DNA of 9,697 nucleotides from CAXYVC01 sp964292295 (GTDB taxonomy: Bacteria; Acidobacteriota; Holophagae; Holophagales; Holophagaceae). Under the pieces are notes generated by a model. That model was not told the DNA's origin. It did not search any database and saw only the letters and a list, made by a program, of their open reading frames with translations. Numbering within the stretch: the stretch's first letter is position 1; each line of letters opens with the position of its first letter. The stretch is from the NCBI GenBank assembly GCA_964292295.1, contig CAXYVC010000108.1, positions 1-9,697 on the forward strand, given 5' to 3'. The position numbers were made by a program, and so were the translations under genes. This document shows, piece after piece, positions 1-7,500 of this stretch.

Positions 1-118
1 GGGGGGGGGGGGGGAGCTGGGGGCCCACGTCGGGCACCCAGCGGTGGGTGTTGTTAAAAACGCCCGGGGGGGGGGGGGGGGCGGCGACCCCCCCCCCCCA
101 CCTAGGGGCTAAAGTCGG
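1..118. other. Low-complexity G/C homopolymer stretch, probable contig-end artefact
   Basis: The sequence opens with 14 G, later has 16 consecutive G (66-81) and then 12 consecutive C (88-99), separated by short ordinary sequence. Nothing coding or structural is supportable here. Such runs at the very edge of a sequence are typical of base-calling or assembly error. A true G-quadruplex-forming region cannot be excluded from sequence alone. Open frames crossing this stretch should not be trusted. Confidence 0.6.
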
Positions 119-128
119 AAACGAGGAA

Positions 129-159
129 AGCCGAGGACGGGAAATCCCGTGGCTCGGCT
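129..159 (-). terminator. Hairpin terminator of the integrase transcript
   Basis: Bases 129-135 pair with 153-159, and 137-141 pair with 146-150, around a 4-base loop. A small internal bulge (136 against 151-152) separates the two stems, giving 12 base pairs, mostly G-C. Read on the minus strand, the hairpin begins 35 bases after the integrase stop codon and is followed by a T-rich run broken by C (TTTCCTCGTTTCC). This fits an intrinsic terminator, although the T tract is not perfect. A recombination-site role at the element end is possible but unsupported. Confidence 0.55.
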
Positions 160-194
160 ACGGCTCAAGTATATCGGTCTTGCGGTGGGAATTC

Positions 195-1337
195 TCAGAA
201 TCCCATCGCGGAGGCCACTTTGTCTTGAGCCTCCGTGGCATCTTGCTCCCGCTGGACAATGTAGCGCCTCGTTGTTGCCTCGTGACTGTGACCCATCATT
301 TGCATGAGGGTGCTGATCTTGGTCTCGGCCTCCGCGTGCGAAGTAGCAAATGAGGCTCGCAAACGGTGGGGATGAAGTCCGTGGAGGCCGAGCTTGTTTC
401 CGGCAGAAACTGTGGCGTTCCTGGTGAAGCCTCGATAGACGGGCCGGGATCCCTCTTTGTAGCGGAGAATGAGACCGTGGCTGGGTTTCCCCTGACGCAG
501 CCATTCGTTGCGCAGTTCTTCAAAAAGCCACTCTGGGACGGGGATTGACCGGGTCTTCTTGTTTTTGGTAAGGCCTGGGCTATAGGTTTTGTTTCTCTGG
601 ATGAACCACTTCCAATCGGCAGTGCTGGTCTCTGTTTCGCGGAGGCCCAGGCCTAGCTGCATCTTGATCGAAAGGCGGATGATTGGTTTGGATGTTGATT
701 TGTCCACTGCTGGCAGGAATTCTTGAACTCGCTCCGAAAAAACCACAGGTTTGGTGGTCTTTTGGGTCTTGAGCAGCTTTTTCCGCCAGGGCATGCACTC
801 GATCCATTCAAGGTCGTCAAGGATCCAGGTATACAGGGCGCTCAGAAGGCTGAGGAGCCTGTTTGCTCCTCCCTCGGAGTGCTTAACGGAGTACGTTTTT
901 CCCTTCAGTGTCTTGCTGCCATCCGTAGTGAGGTACTTCTGGATTGCGGCTGAAATGATGCTCGTGTTGATTGAGCCTACGTGAAGGTGGTTGTACTCCT
1001 TCATGTGAATTTCGATGGCTTCAAGCATCTGCTCTTTATATCTGGCAGCTACGCCCTGGATGCTTCCATGCCAGATGCGACCAGCCTTGAGGAGACTCTT
1101 GTCTTCCTTTGCAATAGGAATGGAGGGTTCAGTATTAGCTTCGTCCGGTGGAGAAAGTGATTTTCTTAGTTCGGCCAGAAAAGCAGTCGCTTCCTCCATT
1201 GTTGTCTTTTTGGTGCTGCGCTCAATCTTCTTGCCGTTGATTTTGATGCAAATCCACCAAAATTTCCCGTATTTACAAAATCCATTTGTATAAATGCGCT
1301 TTTTTGGCTGTTTGTTTTTTTTCTCTGATTTTGGCAT
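195..1337 (-). CDS. Tyrosine recombinase / site-specific integrase
   Basis: A 380-residue phage-type integrase that would insert and excise the element by strand exchange at att sites through a 3'-phosphotyrosine intermediate. The lysine-rich N-terminus (1-60) fits an arm-binding domain, about 90-200 a core-binding SAM-like domain and 210-365 the catalytic domain. The full catalytic set is visible: R233 (GLRETE), a lysine at 260/261 in the beta-hairpin TKNKKTR, H324 and R327 in HRLRASFAT, H350 in MMGHS and nucleophile Y359 in RRYI. The ATG is preceded by AAAGGAA with 8 bases of spacing, which supports this start. It lies downstream of the repressor in the same direction, 61 bases away, and may be cotranscribed with it; a hairpin terminator follows. 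Family assignment is secure. The attachment site and subfamily cannot be named. Confidence 0.93.
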   Translation of the reverse strand: MPKSEKKNKQPKKRIYTNGFCKYGKFWWICIKINGKKIERSTKKTTMEEATAFLAELRKSLSPPDEANTEPSIPIAKEDKSLLKAGRIWHGSIQGVAARYKEQMLEAIEIHMKEYNHLHVGSINTSIISAAIQKYLTTDGSKTLKGKTYSVKHSEGGANRLLSLLSALYTWILDDLEWIECMPWRKKLLKTQKTTKPVVFSERVQEFLPAVDKSTSKPIIRLSIKMQLGLGLRETETSTADWKWFIQRNKTYSPGLTKNKKTRSIPVPEWLFEELRNEWLRQGKPSHGLILRYKEGSRPVYRGFTRNATVSAGNKLGLHGLHPHRLRASFATSHAEAETKISTLMQMMGHSHEATTRRYIVQREQDATEAQDKVASAMGF

Positions 1338-1398
1338 TTGGCAAGTTCCTTTGAAAGGATGAAAAATAAAATCAGAGTATTAAAAATTTGTGTGTGAG

Positions 1399-1980
1399 TT
1401 ATCTGGATGATGCAGTGATTAATGCTGATATCAAATCTGAATTCATTTGAATTTCGAGTGGTTTATCTTGTTCAATCAAATAATTGTAAATAACCTGAAG
1501 CGCCATTGGAGCGGAGAATGTGAAGGTCGATTTTCGTATGGCGAGTGGATCTTGATGAATACCCATTTCAAGGGTGTGTATTGCACGAGATACAATTGCC
1601 CAATCAATCGGGCCTTCGGTGATCCATCGACCTAAGTCGTTTGTGTTTTCGAGGCAGGCTGTGGGCAAGTCCTTCCAGAACACGCGTGGCTGGATATTTC
1701 CATGACGAAGGTTTTCTGGTGGAGTAATTCCTTCCGCCCAAATTTCACCTTCTCCAGTGAGAAGCCACTGCTCTCGACAGCCGAAAATTTTGGCGAGGCT
1801 GGAAATGGTGCTTTTGTAGGCGTTCTCGGGGTCCGATTTGCCCTGCTCTAGCCGGATAAGGGTAATCCGGCTAGGTCCACCTAGGCGTTGGAGGTCACCT
1901 TGGCGGAGGCACCACTGTTGTCGTGCCCATCGAATTCGGCTTCCAAGGCCCGTTGGAATTGAAGGTAGTGGGAGCACCAT
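1399..1980 (-). CDS. XRE/Cro-CI family transcriptional repressor
   Basis: A 193-residue DNA-binding protein with an N-terminal HTH_XRE domain at about residues 12-76. The segment QGDLQRLGGPSRITLIRLEQG contains the two helix-turn-helix helices, and the domain ends in the familiar EQWLLTGEGEIW. The C-terminal ~110 residues are not recognised, and no LexA/S24 peptidase Ser-Lys pattern is evident, so SOS-type self-cleavage is not predicted. The open frame extends to an ATG at 2037, but the ATG at 1980 has a good AGAGGA Shine-Dalgarno 8 bases upstream and leaves the inverted repeats of the control region non-coding, so 1980 is preferred. It is divergent from the Xis-like and primase genes, as expected for the lysogeny-type switch of an integrated element. 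It probably represses the rightward operon and its own promoter through 1981-2068. Confidence 0.85.
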   Translation of the reverse strand: MVLPLPSIPTGLGSRIRWARQQWCLRQGDLQRLGGPSRITLIRLEQGKSDPENAYKSTISSLAKIFGCREQWLLTGEGEIWAEGITPPENLRHGNIQPRVFWKDLPTACLENTNDLGRWITEGPIDWAIVSRAIHTLEMGIHQDPLAIRKSTFTFSAPMALQVIYNYLIEQDKPLEIQMNSDLISALITASSR

Positions 1981-2068
1981 TTGGCTGTTCCTCTGCTTTG
2001 CTTGAATGTTGACACGAATGTATCGTTTGGTCAACATGATACCCAGAAAGTATCTTCATGGAGCTTGG
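1981..2068. promoter_or_regulatory. Divergent promoter/operator region of the repressor and Xis/primase genes
   Basis: The 88 bases between the two divergent start codons hold a perfect 8-base inverted repeat, ATGTTGAC (2006-2013) and GTCAACAT (2030-2037), with 16 bases between. A second inverted repeat, GATAC (2038-2042) and GTATC (2050-2054), follows, and a further GTATC lies at 2020-2024. The large repeat contains TTGACA (2009-2014), a consensus -35, with CAACAT 17 bases further as a weak -10. By symmetry the minus strand carries TTGACC, 17 bases, CAACAT. Two convergently overlapping promoters, each -10 on the other's -35, are therefore possible, with the repressor bound over both. The inverted repeats are seen; promoter and operator roles are inferred. 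Confidence 0.5.
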
Positions 2069-2413
2069 ATGGTGAAATTTCTCTTTCGTGAGGTCGCAGC
2101 TTCCGCCAGAGAGGCGGCAGTCGGATGTCTTGCTTCGCGGGTTTTGCCCCCGCTTGAGGAATACCTGACACTGCGTGAGTTGCGACGTCGGTTGGCACTG
2201 GTTCTCGGACGTACACCCCACCAGAAGACGATTTATCAAGCGCTGGTCGACGGGTTTCCTTGTGAGCGAGACCCGCTTCTGCCTTCAAGGAGGGTGTATC
2301 CGTGGCTGAGAGTGCTTGCCTGGATAGAGGCCCGCAGGGAGGTTCTCTCCTTGTTGGACAGGGGGCAGAGCAGGCCGCTTGGGGCACCTGGGCGGCACAA
2401 GAAGCGCGGCTGA
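2069..2413 (+). CDS. AlpA/excisionase-like small DNA-binding protein
   Basis: A 114-residue basic protein. Residues 32-88 follow the layout of the MerR-like winged helix of excisionases and AlpA regulators: LTLRELRRRLALVLG (helix), QKTIYQALVDGFP (recognition helix and turn), RRVYPWLRVLAWIEARR (wing and last helix). Such proteins bend DNA for excision or activate integrase or replication genes. The ATG at 2069 has GGAG 5 bases upstream, better than the upstream in-frame ATGs, which fall inside the control region. It is the first gene of the rightward operon, opposite the repressor, and overlaps the primase gene at its 3' end. The C-terminal tail (100-114) is Arg/Lys/Gly-rich and probably disordered. 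The DNA-binding family is likely; the precise role (excisionase versus activator) is inference from context. Confidence 0.65.
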   Translation: MVKFLFREVAASAREAAVGCLASRVLPPLEEYLTLRELRRRLALVLGRTPHQKTIYQALVDGFPCERDPLLPSRRVYPWLRVLAWIEARREVLSLLDRGQSRPLGAPGRHKKRG

Positions 2414-3678
2414 CTGGGAATGATGTGACTGAAGATTTTGAATGGGTCAGGGTACCTGATGAGTTCTCCCCATCCGGGTTGGAGGGGGGGCCTTCGTTTC
2501 GGCTGGAGGAATACTGGTTGCACCTCATTGCCTTGGGGTGTGTGCCAATCCGGTTGGCGAAAAAGAGTGGCAAGTACCCCGTAGGCAAGTGGGCGGAATT
2601 TGAATCGATGCGTATCCGAGTCGGAGATGCCTTCTCGTTGATGAATATTGTGTTTGGTTGGTTGGTTGATGGTTACGGCGCAGGTTTTCTTGTCCGTGGT
2701 GATTTTTGGGTTCTTGACTGTGATTGCCCTGGAGCGGTTGAGTGGGTCGAGCAGTTTTTGAAAATTTATGAAATATCATGTCCAAAAGTGAAAACCAACA
2801 AGGGTATGCATTATTACTTTCGTTTTCCAAAAGATTTTAAAGTGGAATCATTGAAAAATCACTATCACTGGCATCTCGGTTGTGATGATGAGCTAGTAGC
2901 TGATTTTAAATTTGGGCCTCAAACACTGGTTGTCGGACCAGGAGTTACCCGCAATTTGGATGATGGAAATATCGTAACATACATGCCTTGTGTTGATTGG
3001 ATTGATTTGCCTGAAGTTAATCCATTAGAATTTTCTGCTGATGCTAAAATATATAGTAATGATACTGAAAATTACTGTGTTGATGGGCGTGATCTGAGGT
3101 CAAGAATAATACGTGCAAAGATATTTTTGGCTAAATATGCTAAAGTGTCAGTAGCTGGCAGCGGTGGGAGGAGTGCTTTACTTTCTGTTCTATCTCACTT
3201 GATTAATTATCTTAGAATTCCAGAAATGCTTGCGTTAAAATATTTAAATGATGATCTTGAATTCGAAACCGGTCGCGCAATAAAAAGTTGGAACTCAAGA
3301 TGTAAAGATAATCACGGCAATTCATATCCGTGGAGTAGTAGTGAATTGTGTTCTATGATTCAATCCGTAAAATCAATTCCTCCGTATTATGGAATTAAAC
3401 AATATAAAGAAAAACAAAAACTGAAAAAAATTGAGAAACAAATTCATGATTTTATTAGAATAATTCAGTTTTCACAAAATGGAGAAATTGAGAATATCTC
3501 AACAAAAAAATTGCGAAAATTGTTTCTTGAGTGGTCACATATCGATGAGTGCGATTGCTCAGAAACAAGATTTGGTCGAACGGTATCAAAAATGATTACT
3601 GACGGTGCGGCGAGAATTAAAAAAATCAAAAGCAATGGGAAAATGTATTATATTTGTGCGCCGTTTCCAAAAATTTAG
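2302..3678 (+). CDS. Bifunctional primase/polymerase (prim-pol, AEP family) replication protein
   Basis: A 458-residue replication protein of the archaeo-eukaryotic primase superfamily, expected to make primers and DNA for the element. Motif order fits a prim-pol core: metal ligands D139/D141 in LDCDC, H170 in KGMHYYF, D201 in ADFKFG, then VVGPG (210-214). Residues ~262-355 resemble the helical PriCT-type domain found after prim-pol cores, and the lysine-rich C-terminus (~380-458) resembles a winged helix. There is no Walker A, so a host or separate helicase is needed. The GTG start at 2302 has AAGGAGGG 7 bases upstream but overlaps the preceding gene by 112 bases. A GTG at 2425 (residue 42) with GGGA upstream would remove the overlap, and residues 1-60 are not clearly part of the fold. 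Composition changes from GC-rich to strongly AT-rich after ~2640, suggesting a mosaic gene. Confidence 0.82.
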   Translation: MAESACLDRGPQGGSLLVGQGAEQAAWGTWAAQEARLTGNDVTEDFEWVRVPDEFSPSGLEGGPSFRLEEYWLHLIALGCVPIRLAKKSGKYPVGKWAEFESMRIRVGDAFSLMNIVFGWLVDGYGAGFLVRGDFWVLDCDCPGAVEWVEQFLKIYEISCPKVKTNKGMHYYFRFPKDFKVESLKNHYHWHLGCDDELVADFKFGPQTLVVGPGVTRNLDDGNIVTYMPCVDWIDLPEVNPLEFSADAKIYSNDTENYCVDGRDLRSRIIRAKIFLAKYAKVSVAGSGGRSALLSVLSHLINYLRIPEMLALKYLNDDLEFETGRAIKSWNSRCKDNHGNSYPWSSSELCSMIQSVKSIPPYYGIKQYKEKQKLKKIEKQIHDFIRIIQFSQNGEIENISTKKLRKLFLEWSHIDECDCSETRFGRTVSKMITDGAARIKKIKSNGKMYYICAPFPKI

Positions 3679-3762
3679 CATCATATTTCGTGAATTTGTA
3701 TGAGTTATGATAGAATTTGTAGTCATTCATAATTCTTCGATTTGGTTCTGTTTCAATAGAAA

Positions 3763-3785
3763 AGATTGTTGGTGCAATCTCTTTT
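3763..3785 (+). terminator. Weak hairpin/T-tract terminator after the primase gene
   Basis: AGATTG (3763-3768) pairs with CAATCT (3775-3780) around a 6-base loop. After one C a TTTT run follows, and A-rich sequence before the stem extends pairing across one mismatch. It lies 84 bases after the primase stop codon in AT-rich sequence. The stem is short, so termination is plausible rather than demonstrated. Bases 3679-3762 show no other feature. Confidence 0.35.
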
Positions 3786-3870
3786 AATCATCCACATCCG
3801 CCAATCTTTCACATAAAAACTGACCCTCCCAGGATTGACGACTCACACCCCGCCGGAGCTAATTGGGTGT

Positions 3871-3893
3871 TTTGAGTCGAATGCGGCTCCAAA
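3871..3893. other. Conserved small stem-loop in repeat copy 1
   Basis: TTTGAGTC (3871-3878) pairs with GGCTCCAAA (3885-3893) with one bulged C and one G-T pair, around a 6-base loop. The equivalent stem exists in copy 2 at 4051-4072 with pairing-preserving base changes. Confidence 0.4.
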
Positions 3894-3937
3894 GCGAAGA
3901 CTTGGAGGTGTTCATGCTCTCCCGGCTGTTCCAGGGT

Positions 3938-4013
3938 CAGGGAGGGTTGATGCTATTTCTTTTACTTCTCATCACCCACCAACGCCCACTCACTTAAGCC
4001 TCAACCCTCCCTG
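3938..4013. repeat. Inverted-repeat module 1: 12-base arms around a G-poor 52-base loop
   Basis: CAGGGAGGGTTG at 3938-3949 is the perfect reverse complement of CAACCCTCCCTG at 4002-4013. The 52 bases between contain only three G on the plus strand and are rich in C, T and A. The second arm is also the first block of repeat copy 2. An extended stem-loop or cruciform with a strand-asymmetric loop would form on melting or in RNA. Confidence 0.7.
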
Positions 4014-4050
4014 GATTGGCGATCCACACGTAGTCGGTGCGAACTGGGGC

Positions 4051-4072
4051 TTTGGGTCGGAGCGGACTCAAA
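4051..4072. other. Conserved small stem-loop in repeat copy 2
   Basis: TTTGGGTC (4051-4058) pairs with GACTCAAA (4065-4072) around the 6-base loop GGAGCG. Relative to copy 1 an A-T pair becomes G-T and a T-G pair becomes T-A, so sequence changed while pairing stayed. The offset of 180 bases matches the tandem period. Confidence 0.4.
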
Positions 4073-4122
4073 TCAAAACCGAAGGCATGGCGGTGTGCAT
4101 GCTCTTTTGGCTGTTCCAGAGG

Positions 4123-4195
4123 CAGGGAGGGTTGTTGCTATTTCTTTCCTGCCTCACCTACCACCAACCTCTCACTTAAGCGCCAACCCTCCCTG
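4123..4195. repeat. Inverted-repeat module 2: same arms around a 49-base G-poor loop
   Basis: The same arms recur as CAGGGAGGGTTG (4123-4134) and CAACCCTCCCTG (4184-4195), again perfectly complementary. The enclosed 49 bases are again pyrimidine-rich and G-poor and keep TGCTATTTCTTT and CACTTAAGC. The left arm could alternatively pair with 4002-4013, so switching between foldings is possible. Conservation of both arms while the loops have diverged suggests the stem is the selected element. Confidence 0.7.
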
Positions 4196-4518
4196 ATAAA
4201 ACGGTCCTGCCAGGAATGGGGGGTCGCCGTTGTCGGAGGGCATTCCAAAAATTGGGTGGCAAGGGCTCTCGCCGCAGAGTTTGGGTAGAGACGTACGTAC
4301 TCACCTGAGAAGGCCCTAACCGCAGAGCAAGGAATGCTAGGCCCTCGTCAGTAGCTGTCCAATGCGTGACCGTAGAGTCGGAACTGCAAGGTTTTCACCA
4401 GGATGGGCCTTCAGGGGTGAATAATGGTTAGTGCCCCCAGCGCCTCAGCGTTGTTCTCGCCTTGTCAGCTTGGGCTCTTGGGCGCTATTTCAACAATTGC
4501 CAGAACTTCCGGTTGCCT
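4196..4518. other. Non-coding leader region before the defence operon
   Basis: No convincing gene is seen. CCGCAGAG occurs at 4272-4279 and 4320-4327 and CCGTAGAG at 4370-4377, spaced 48 and 50 bases, with only weak similarity around these cores. GGAATG (4213-4218) and CATTCC (4241-4246) form a short inverted repeat, and TCCTGCCAGGA (4205-4215) is a small palindrome. These may be regulatory sites for the helicase operon, but no known operator type is recognised. The junction between the replication module and the cargo operon should lie in or near this region. Confidence 0.35.
4462..4491 (+). promoter_or_regulatory. Candidate promoter of the helicase-HEPN-methylase operon
   Basis: TTGTCA (4462-4467) is one mismatch from a consensus -35. 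TATTTC (4486-4491) 18 bases further is a weak -10 that keeps TAT. Transcription would begin shortly before the preferred ATG at 4519, giving a short leader. The -10 is poor, so this is only the best visible candidate. Confidence 0.25.
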
Positions 4519-7500
4519 ATGATCCGCCTCGAAGACATCAAACCCGGCCTGGCCTTGGAGGGCCTGGAGCCCTCCCGCGTGGTGACGGTGGTGGCGGTGG
4601 TGCCACTGTCTCCAGACTCCATCCAGGTGATCTACCGCCCGCCCGAAGGCGGGGTGAAGGAATGCAACCTCACCACCATGAACGAGGCCGGGCTTAACCT
4701 GGCTACGGTGGAACGCCCCTGGTCCTTCGACGGAGACGGGGAGTCCTTCAAATTGACCGTGGAAGCCAAGCGCATCGATCTGGCCTTCCTCTTCGACCCT
4801 ATGATGGCGGTCCACACCTCGAACGTGGATCCCCTGCCGCACCAGATCACGGCGGTCTACGAATCCATGCTGCCCCGTCAGCCCCTGCGATTCGTCCTGG
4901 CCGACGATCCTGGCGCGGGCAAGACCATCATGGCGGGCCTCTACATCCGGGAACTGCTGATGCGAGCCGATGCCAAGCGCATCCTCATCGTGGCCCCCGG
5001 AAGCCTCGTGGAACAGTGGCGGGACGAACTGTTCGAGAAGTTCGGCCTGGAGTTCCGGGTCTACTCCGGGGAACTGGAACTAGCCTCGCCCAGCGCCAAT
5101 GCCTTCGAGGACCACCACCAAATGATCGTGCGTCTCGACCAGATGTCGCGGAACGAGGAGCTTCAGGAGCGGCTTTGTGTCGCGGGCTGGGATTTAGTGG
5201 TGTTCGATGAGGCCCACAAGCTCTCGGCCCATTTCGCCGGTCAAAAGCTCGCCAAGACGCAGCGATTCACCCTCGCAGAGAAACTCGGCGAGAGGACGCG
5301 CCACCTCCTGCTGATGACGGCCACACCGCACAACGGCAAGGAAGAGGACTTCCAGCTTTTCATGTCATTGCTGGATTCCGACCGTTTCTACGGCAAGTTC
5401 CGCGATGGCGTTCACAAGGTGGATGTCACGGACCTCATGCGACGCATGGTGAAGGAGGAACTGGTCAAGTTCGACGGGACGCCGCTGTTCCCCGAGCGTC
5501 GCGCCTACACGGTGAACTACGCGCTTTCAGATCCCGAAGCCGCCCTCTATGCCGCCGTCACCGAATACGTGAAAACGGAAATGGGCAAGGCGGATGAACT
5601 GGACGGCAAACGCAAGGGTTCCGTCGGCTTCGCCCTGACAGCCCTCCAACGACGACTAGCATCGAGCCCCGAAGCCATTTGCACCAGCCTTGGACGCCGC
5701 AAGGACCGCCTGGAGAGCCGTCTCCGGGACGCCAAGCTGGAACAGCGAGGCCAGACTCTTGGGCTCAATTACTTGGCTGAGGTTGCCCTGCCTCTGGACG
5801 AAGACGATCTCGACGCCAACGAGCAGGAGAACCTCGAAGAGACGTTGGTGGACGAAGCCACCGCCGCCCGCACCATCCAGGAACTGGAGGCGGAAATCGA
5901 GATCCTCAAGGCCTTGGAGCGCCAGGCCAAGGCCCTGGTCGCTTCCGGCGAAGACCGGAAGTGGGACGAGCTTTCGCGGATCCTTCAGAACGACCCGTCC
6001 ATGCGCGGACCCGATGGCCACATCAGGAAGCTCATCATCTTCACGGAGCATCGGGACACACTGAATTACCTGCACCGCAAGATCGGCGGCGTGCTGGGAT
6101 CCCACAATGCCATCGTGACCATTCACGGCGGCACGCACCGGGATGAACGAAAGAAGGCACAGGCGCTTTTCCGCTCGGACAAGGATGTGCGTGTGCTGGT
6201 CGCCACCGACGCCGCAGGCGAGGGCGTGAACCTCCAGAACGCCAGCTTGATGGTGAACTACGACCTGCCGTGGAACCCGAATCGCCTGGAACAGCGGTTC
6301 GGACGCATCCACCGCATTGGCCAGATGGAGGTCTGCCACCTGTGGAACCTGGTGGCCAAAGAGACGCGAGAGGGCGATGTGTACCACCGCCTCTTGCAGA
6401 AGCTCCAGGTGGAGAACGAGGCCCTTCAGGGCCGCGTGTTCGACATCCTGGGCGAGGTCTTCGAGGAGACCAGCCTGAAGGATCTGCTGCTTAGGGCCAT
6501 CCGCTACGGCGACCAGCCCGAGGTGCGCGAGCGACTCTTCAAGCAGATCGATGGCGCGCTCGACCGCGACCACATCCAGCGCATCCTGGAGCGCAACGCG
6601 CTGGCCCAGGAAACGCTTGGTCCCGAGCGGCTCTTCCATGTGAAGGAGGAAATGGAGAAGGCTGAGGCCCGACGCTTGCAGCCCTACTTCGTGCGCTCCT
6701 TCTTCACGAAGGCCTTCGAGACGCTGGGCGGCTCCATGCAGAAGAAGGAGGCCAACCGCTTCGAGATCAACTGGGTGCCCGAGCGCATCCGGGACCGCGA
6801 CCGGGTTATCACGGGGCGGAATCGGCGGGACCAGTCGCCCGTGCTCAAGCGCTACGAGCGGGTGTGCTTCACCAAGGAAGCCGTGCGCCCAGCAGATCGG
6901 CCCGGCCTGGCGCTGGCGAGCCTCATCCATCCCGGCCATCCGTTGATGCTCGCCTGCACCGATGTGATGTTGGAGCAGAACGCCAACCTGCTTCGCCAGG
7001 GCACCATTCTGGTGGATCGCTCCGATGAGAGCGACCAGCCCTGGCTGCTCTTCCTGCTCACCCACGAGGTGAAAGCAGGTGACGGAACCACCATTTCGAA
7101 GCGGCTCCAGTTCGTCCGGGTCACCCAGGATGGCAAGGCCAGCTTCGCCGGATGGGCACCCCACCTCGATTTGGAAGCCCTACCGACTTCCGAGCGCGGC
7201 CTCATCCAGGATCTCCTCCAGGCCACCTGGCTCGGCAGCGGGCTGGAGCAGCAGGCACTTGGCCTGGCGACTTCCTCCCTGGTTCCCGAGCACTTTAAGG
7301 AGGTCTCAGAGCGGCGCATCGCCCATGTGGACAAGACCCTGAACGCCGTCCACGAGCGCCTCACGAAGGAGATCACCTTCTGGACGGACCGCTTCCAGAA
7401 GCTCACGGAGGACCGCGCCGCAGGCAAGGATGTGCGTTTGAACCTGGAGAACACGCGGAGGACCCTGGAGGATCTTCAGGACCGCCTGGACAACCGGAAG

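Larger units (their letters stand above)
3821..4195. repeat. Imperfect ~181-base tandem repeat, two copies plus a partial third
   Basis: The motif ACCCTCCC recurs at 3823, 4004 and 4186, steps of 181 and 182 bases. Copies 1 (3821-4001) and 2 (4002-4183) align along their length. Shared blocks include GGATTG.CGA..CACAC near the start, CATGCTCT....GGCTGTTCCAG then CAGGGAGGGTTG in the middle, and TGCTATTTCTTT and CACTTAAGC near the end. Copy 3 stops after the first ~12 bases. The array lies between the prim-pol gene and the defence operon. Open frames across it follow the repeat and show no protein-like composition, so I treat it as non-coding. Candidate roles are a replication origin recognised by the prim-pol or a duplicated structured RNA; neither can be proven here. 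Confidence 0.8.

Noticed and set aside
120..194. tRNA 3' end as the integrase target site
   Set aside because: The hairpin here does not fit a T-arm/acceptor layout and no cloverleaf or CCA-adjacent acceptor pairing is seen.
48..353. Plus-strand open frame starting in the homopolymer region
   Set aside because: It is driven by G and C runs and then runs antisense to the integrase; no support as a gene.
1981..2037. N-terminal extension of the XRE repressor from ATG 2037
   Set aside because: It lacks a good ribosome site and would place the control-region inverted repeat inside coding sequence; ATG 1980 has a clear Shine-Dalgarno.
1981..4116. Shared 11-mer TTGGCTGTTCC in the control region (1981) and repeat copy 2 (4107)
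   Set aside because: An 11-base match between two places is expected by chance in a window of this size.
3938..4195. Integron attC sites
   Set aside because: The arms do not match the RYYYAAC/GTTRRRY ends, and no integron integrase is present.
3835..4288. Two overlapping plus-strand open frames across the tandem repeat
   Set aside because: They follow the repeat period, lack ribosome sites and have no protein-like pattern; conservation is in stems rather than codons.
4265..4380. Degenerate CRISPR array
   Set aside because: Only 8 bases are shared per unit and the surrounding sequence does not form a repeat-spacer pattern; no cas gene is near.
3679..4518. Retron or reverse-transcriptase-associated RNA
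   Set aside because: No reverse transcriptase is encoded in the window, and the hairpins do not show the msr/msd priming layout.
5656..7164. Long minus-strand open frame of about 500 codons inside the helicase gene
   Set aside because: It lies wholly antisense to a gene with clear helicase motifs. GC-rich third codon positions produce such frames, and the translation shows no domain.
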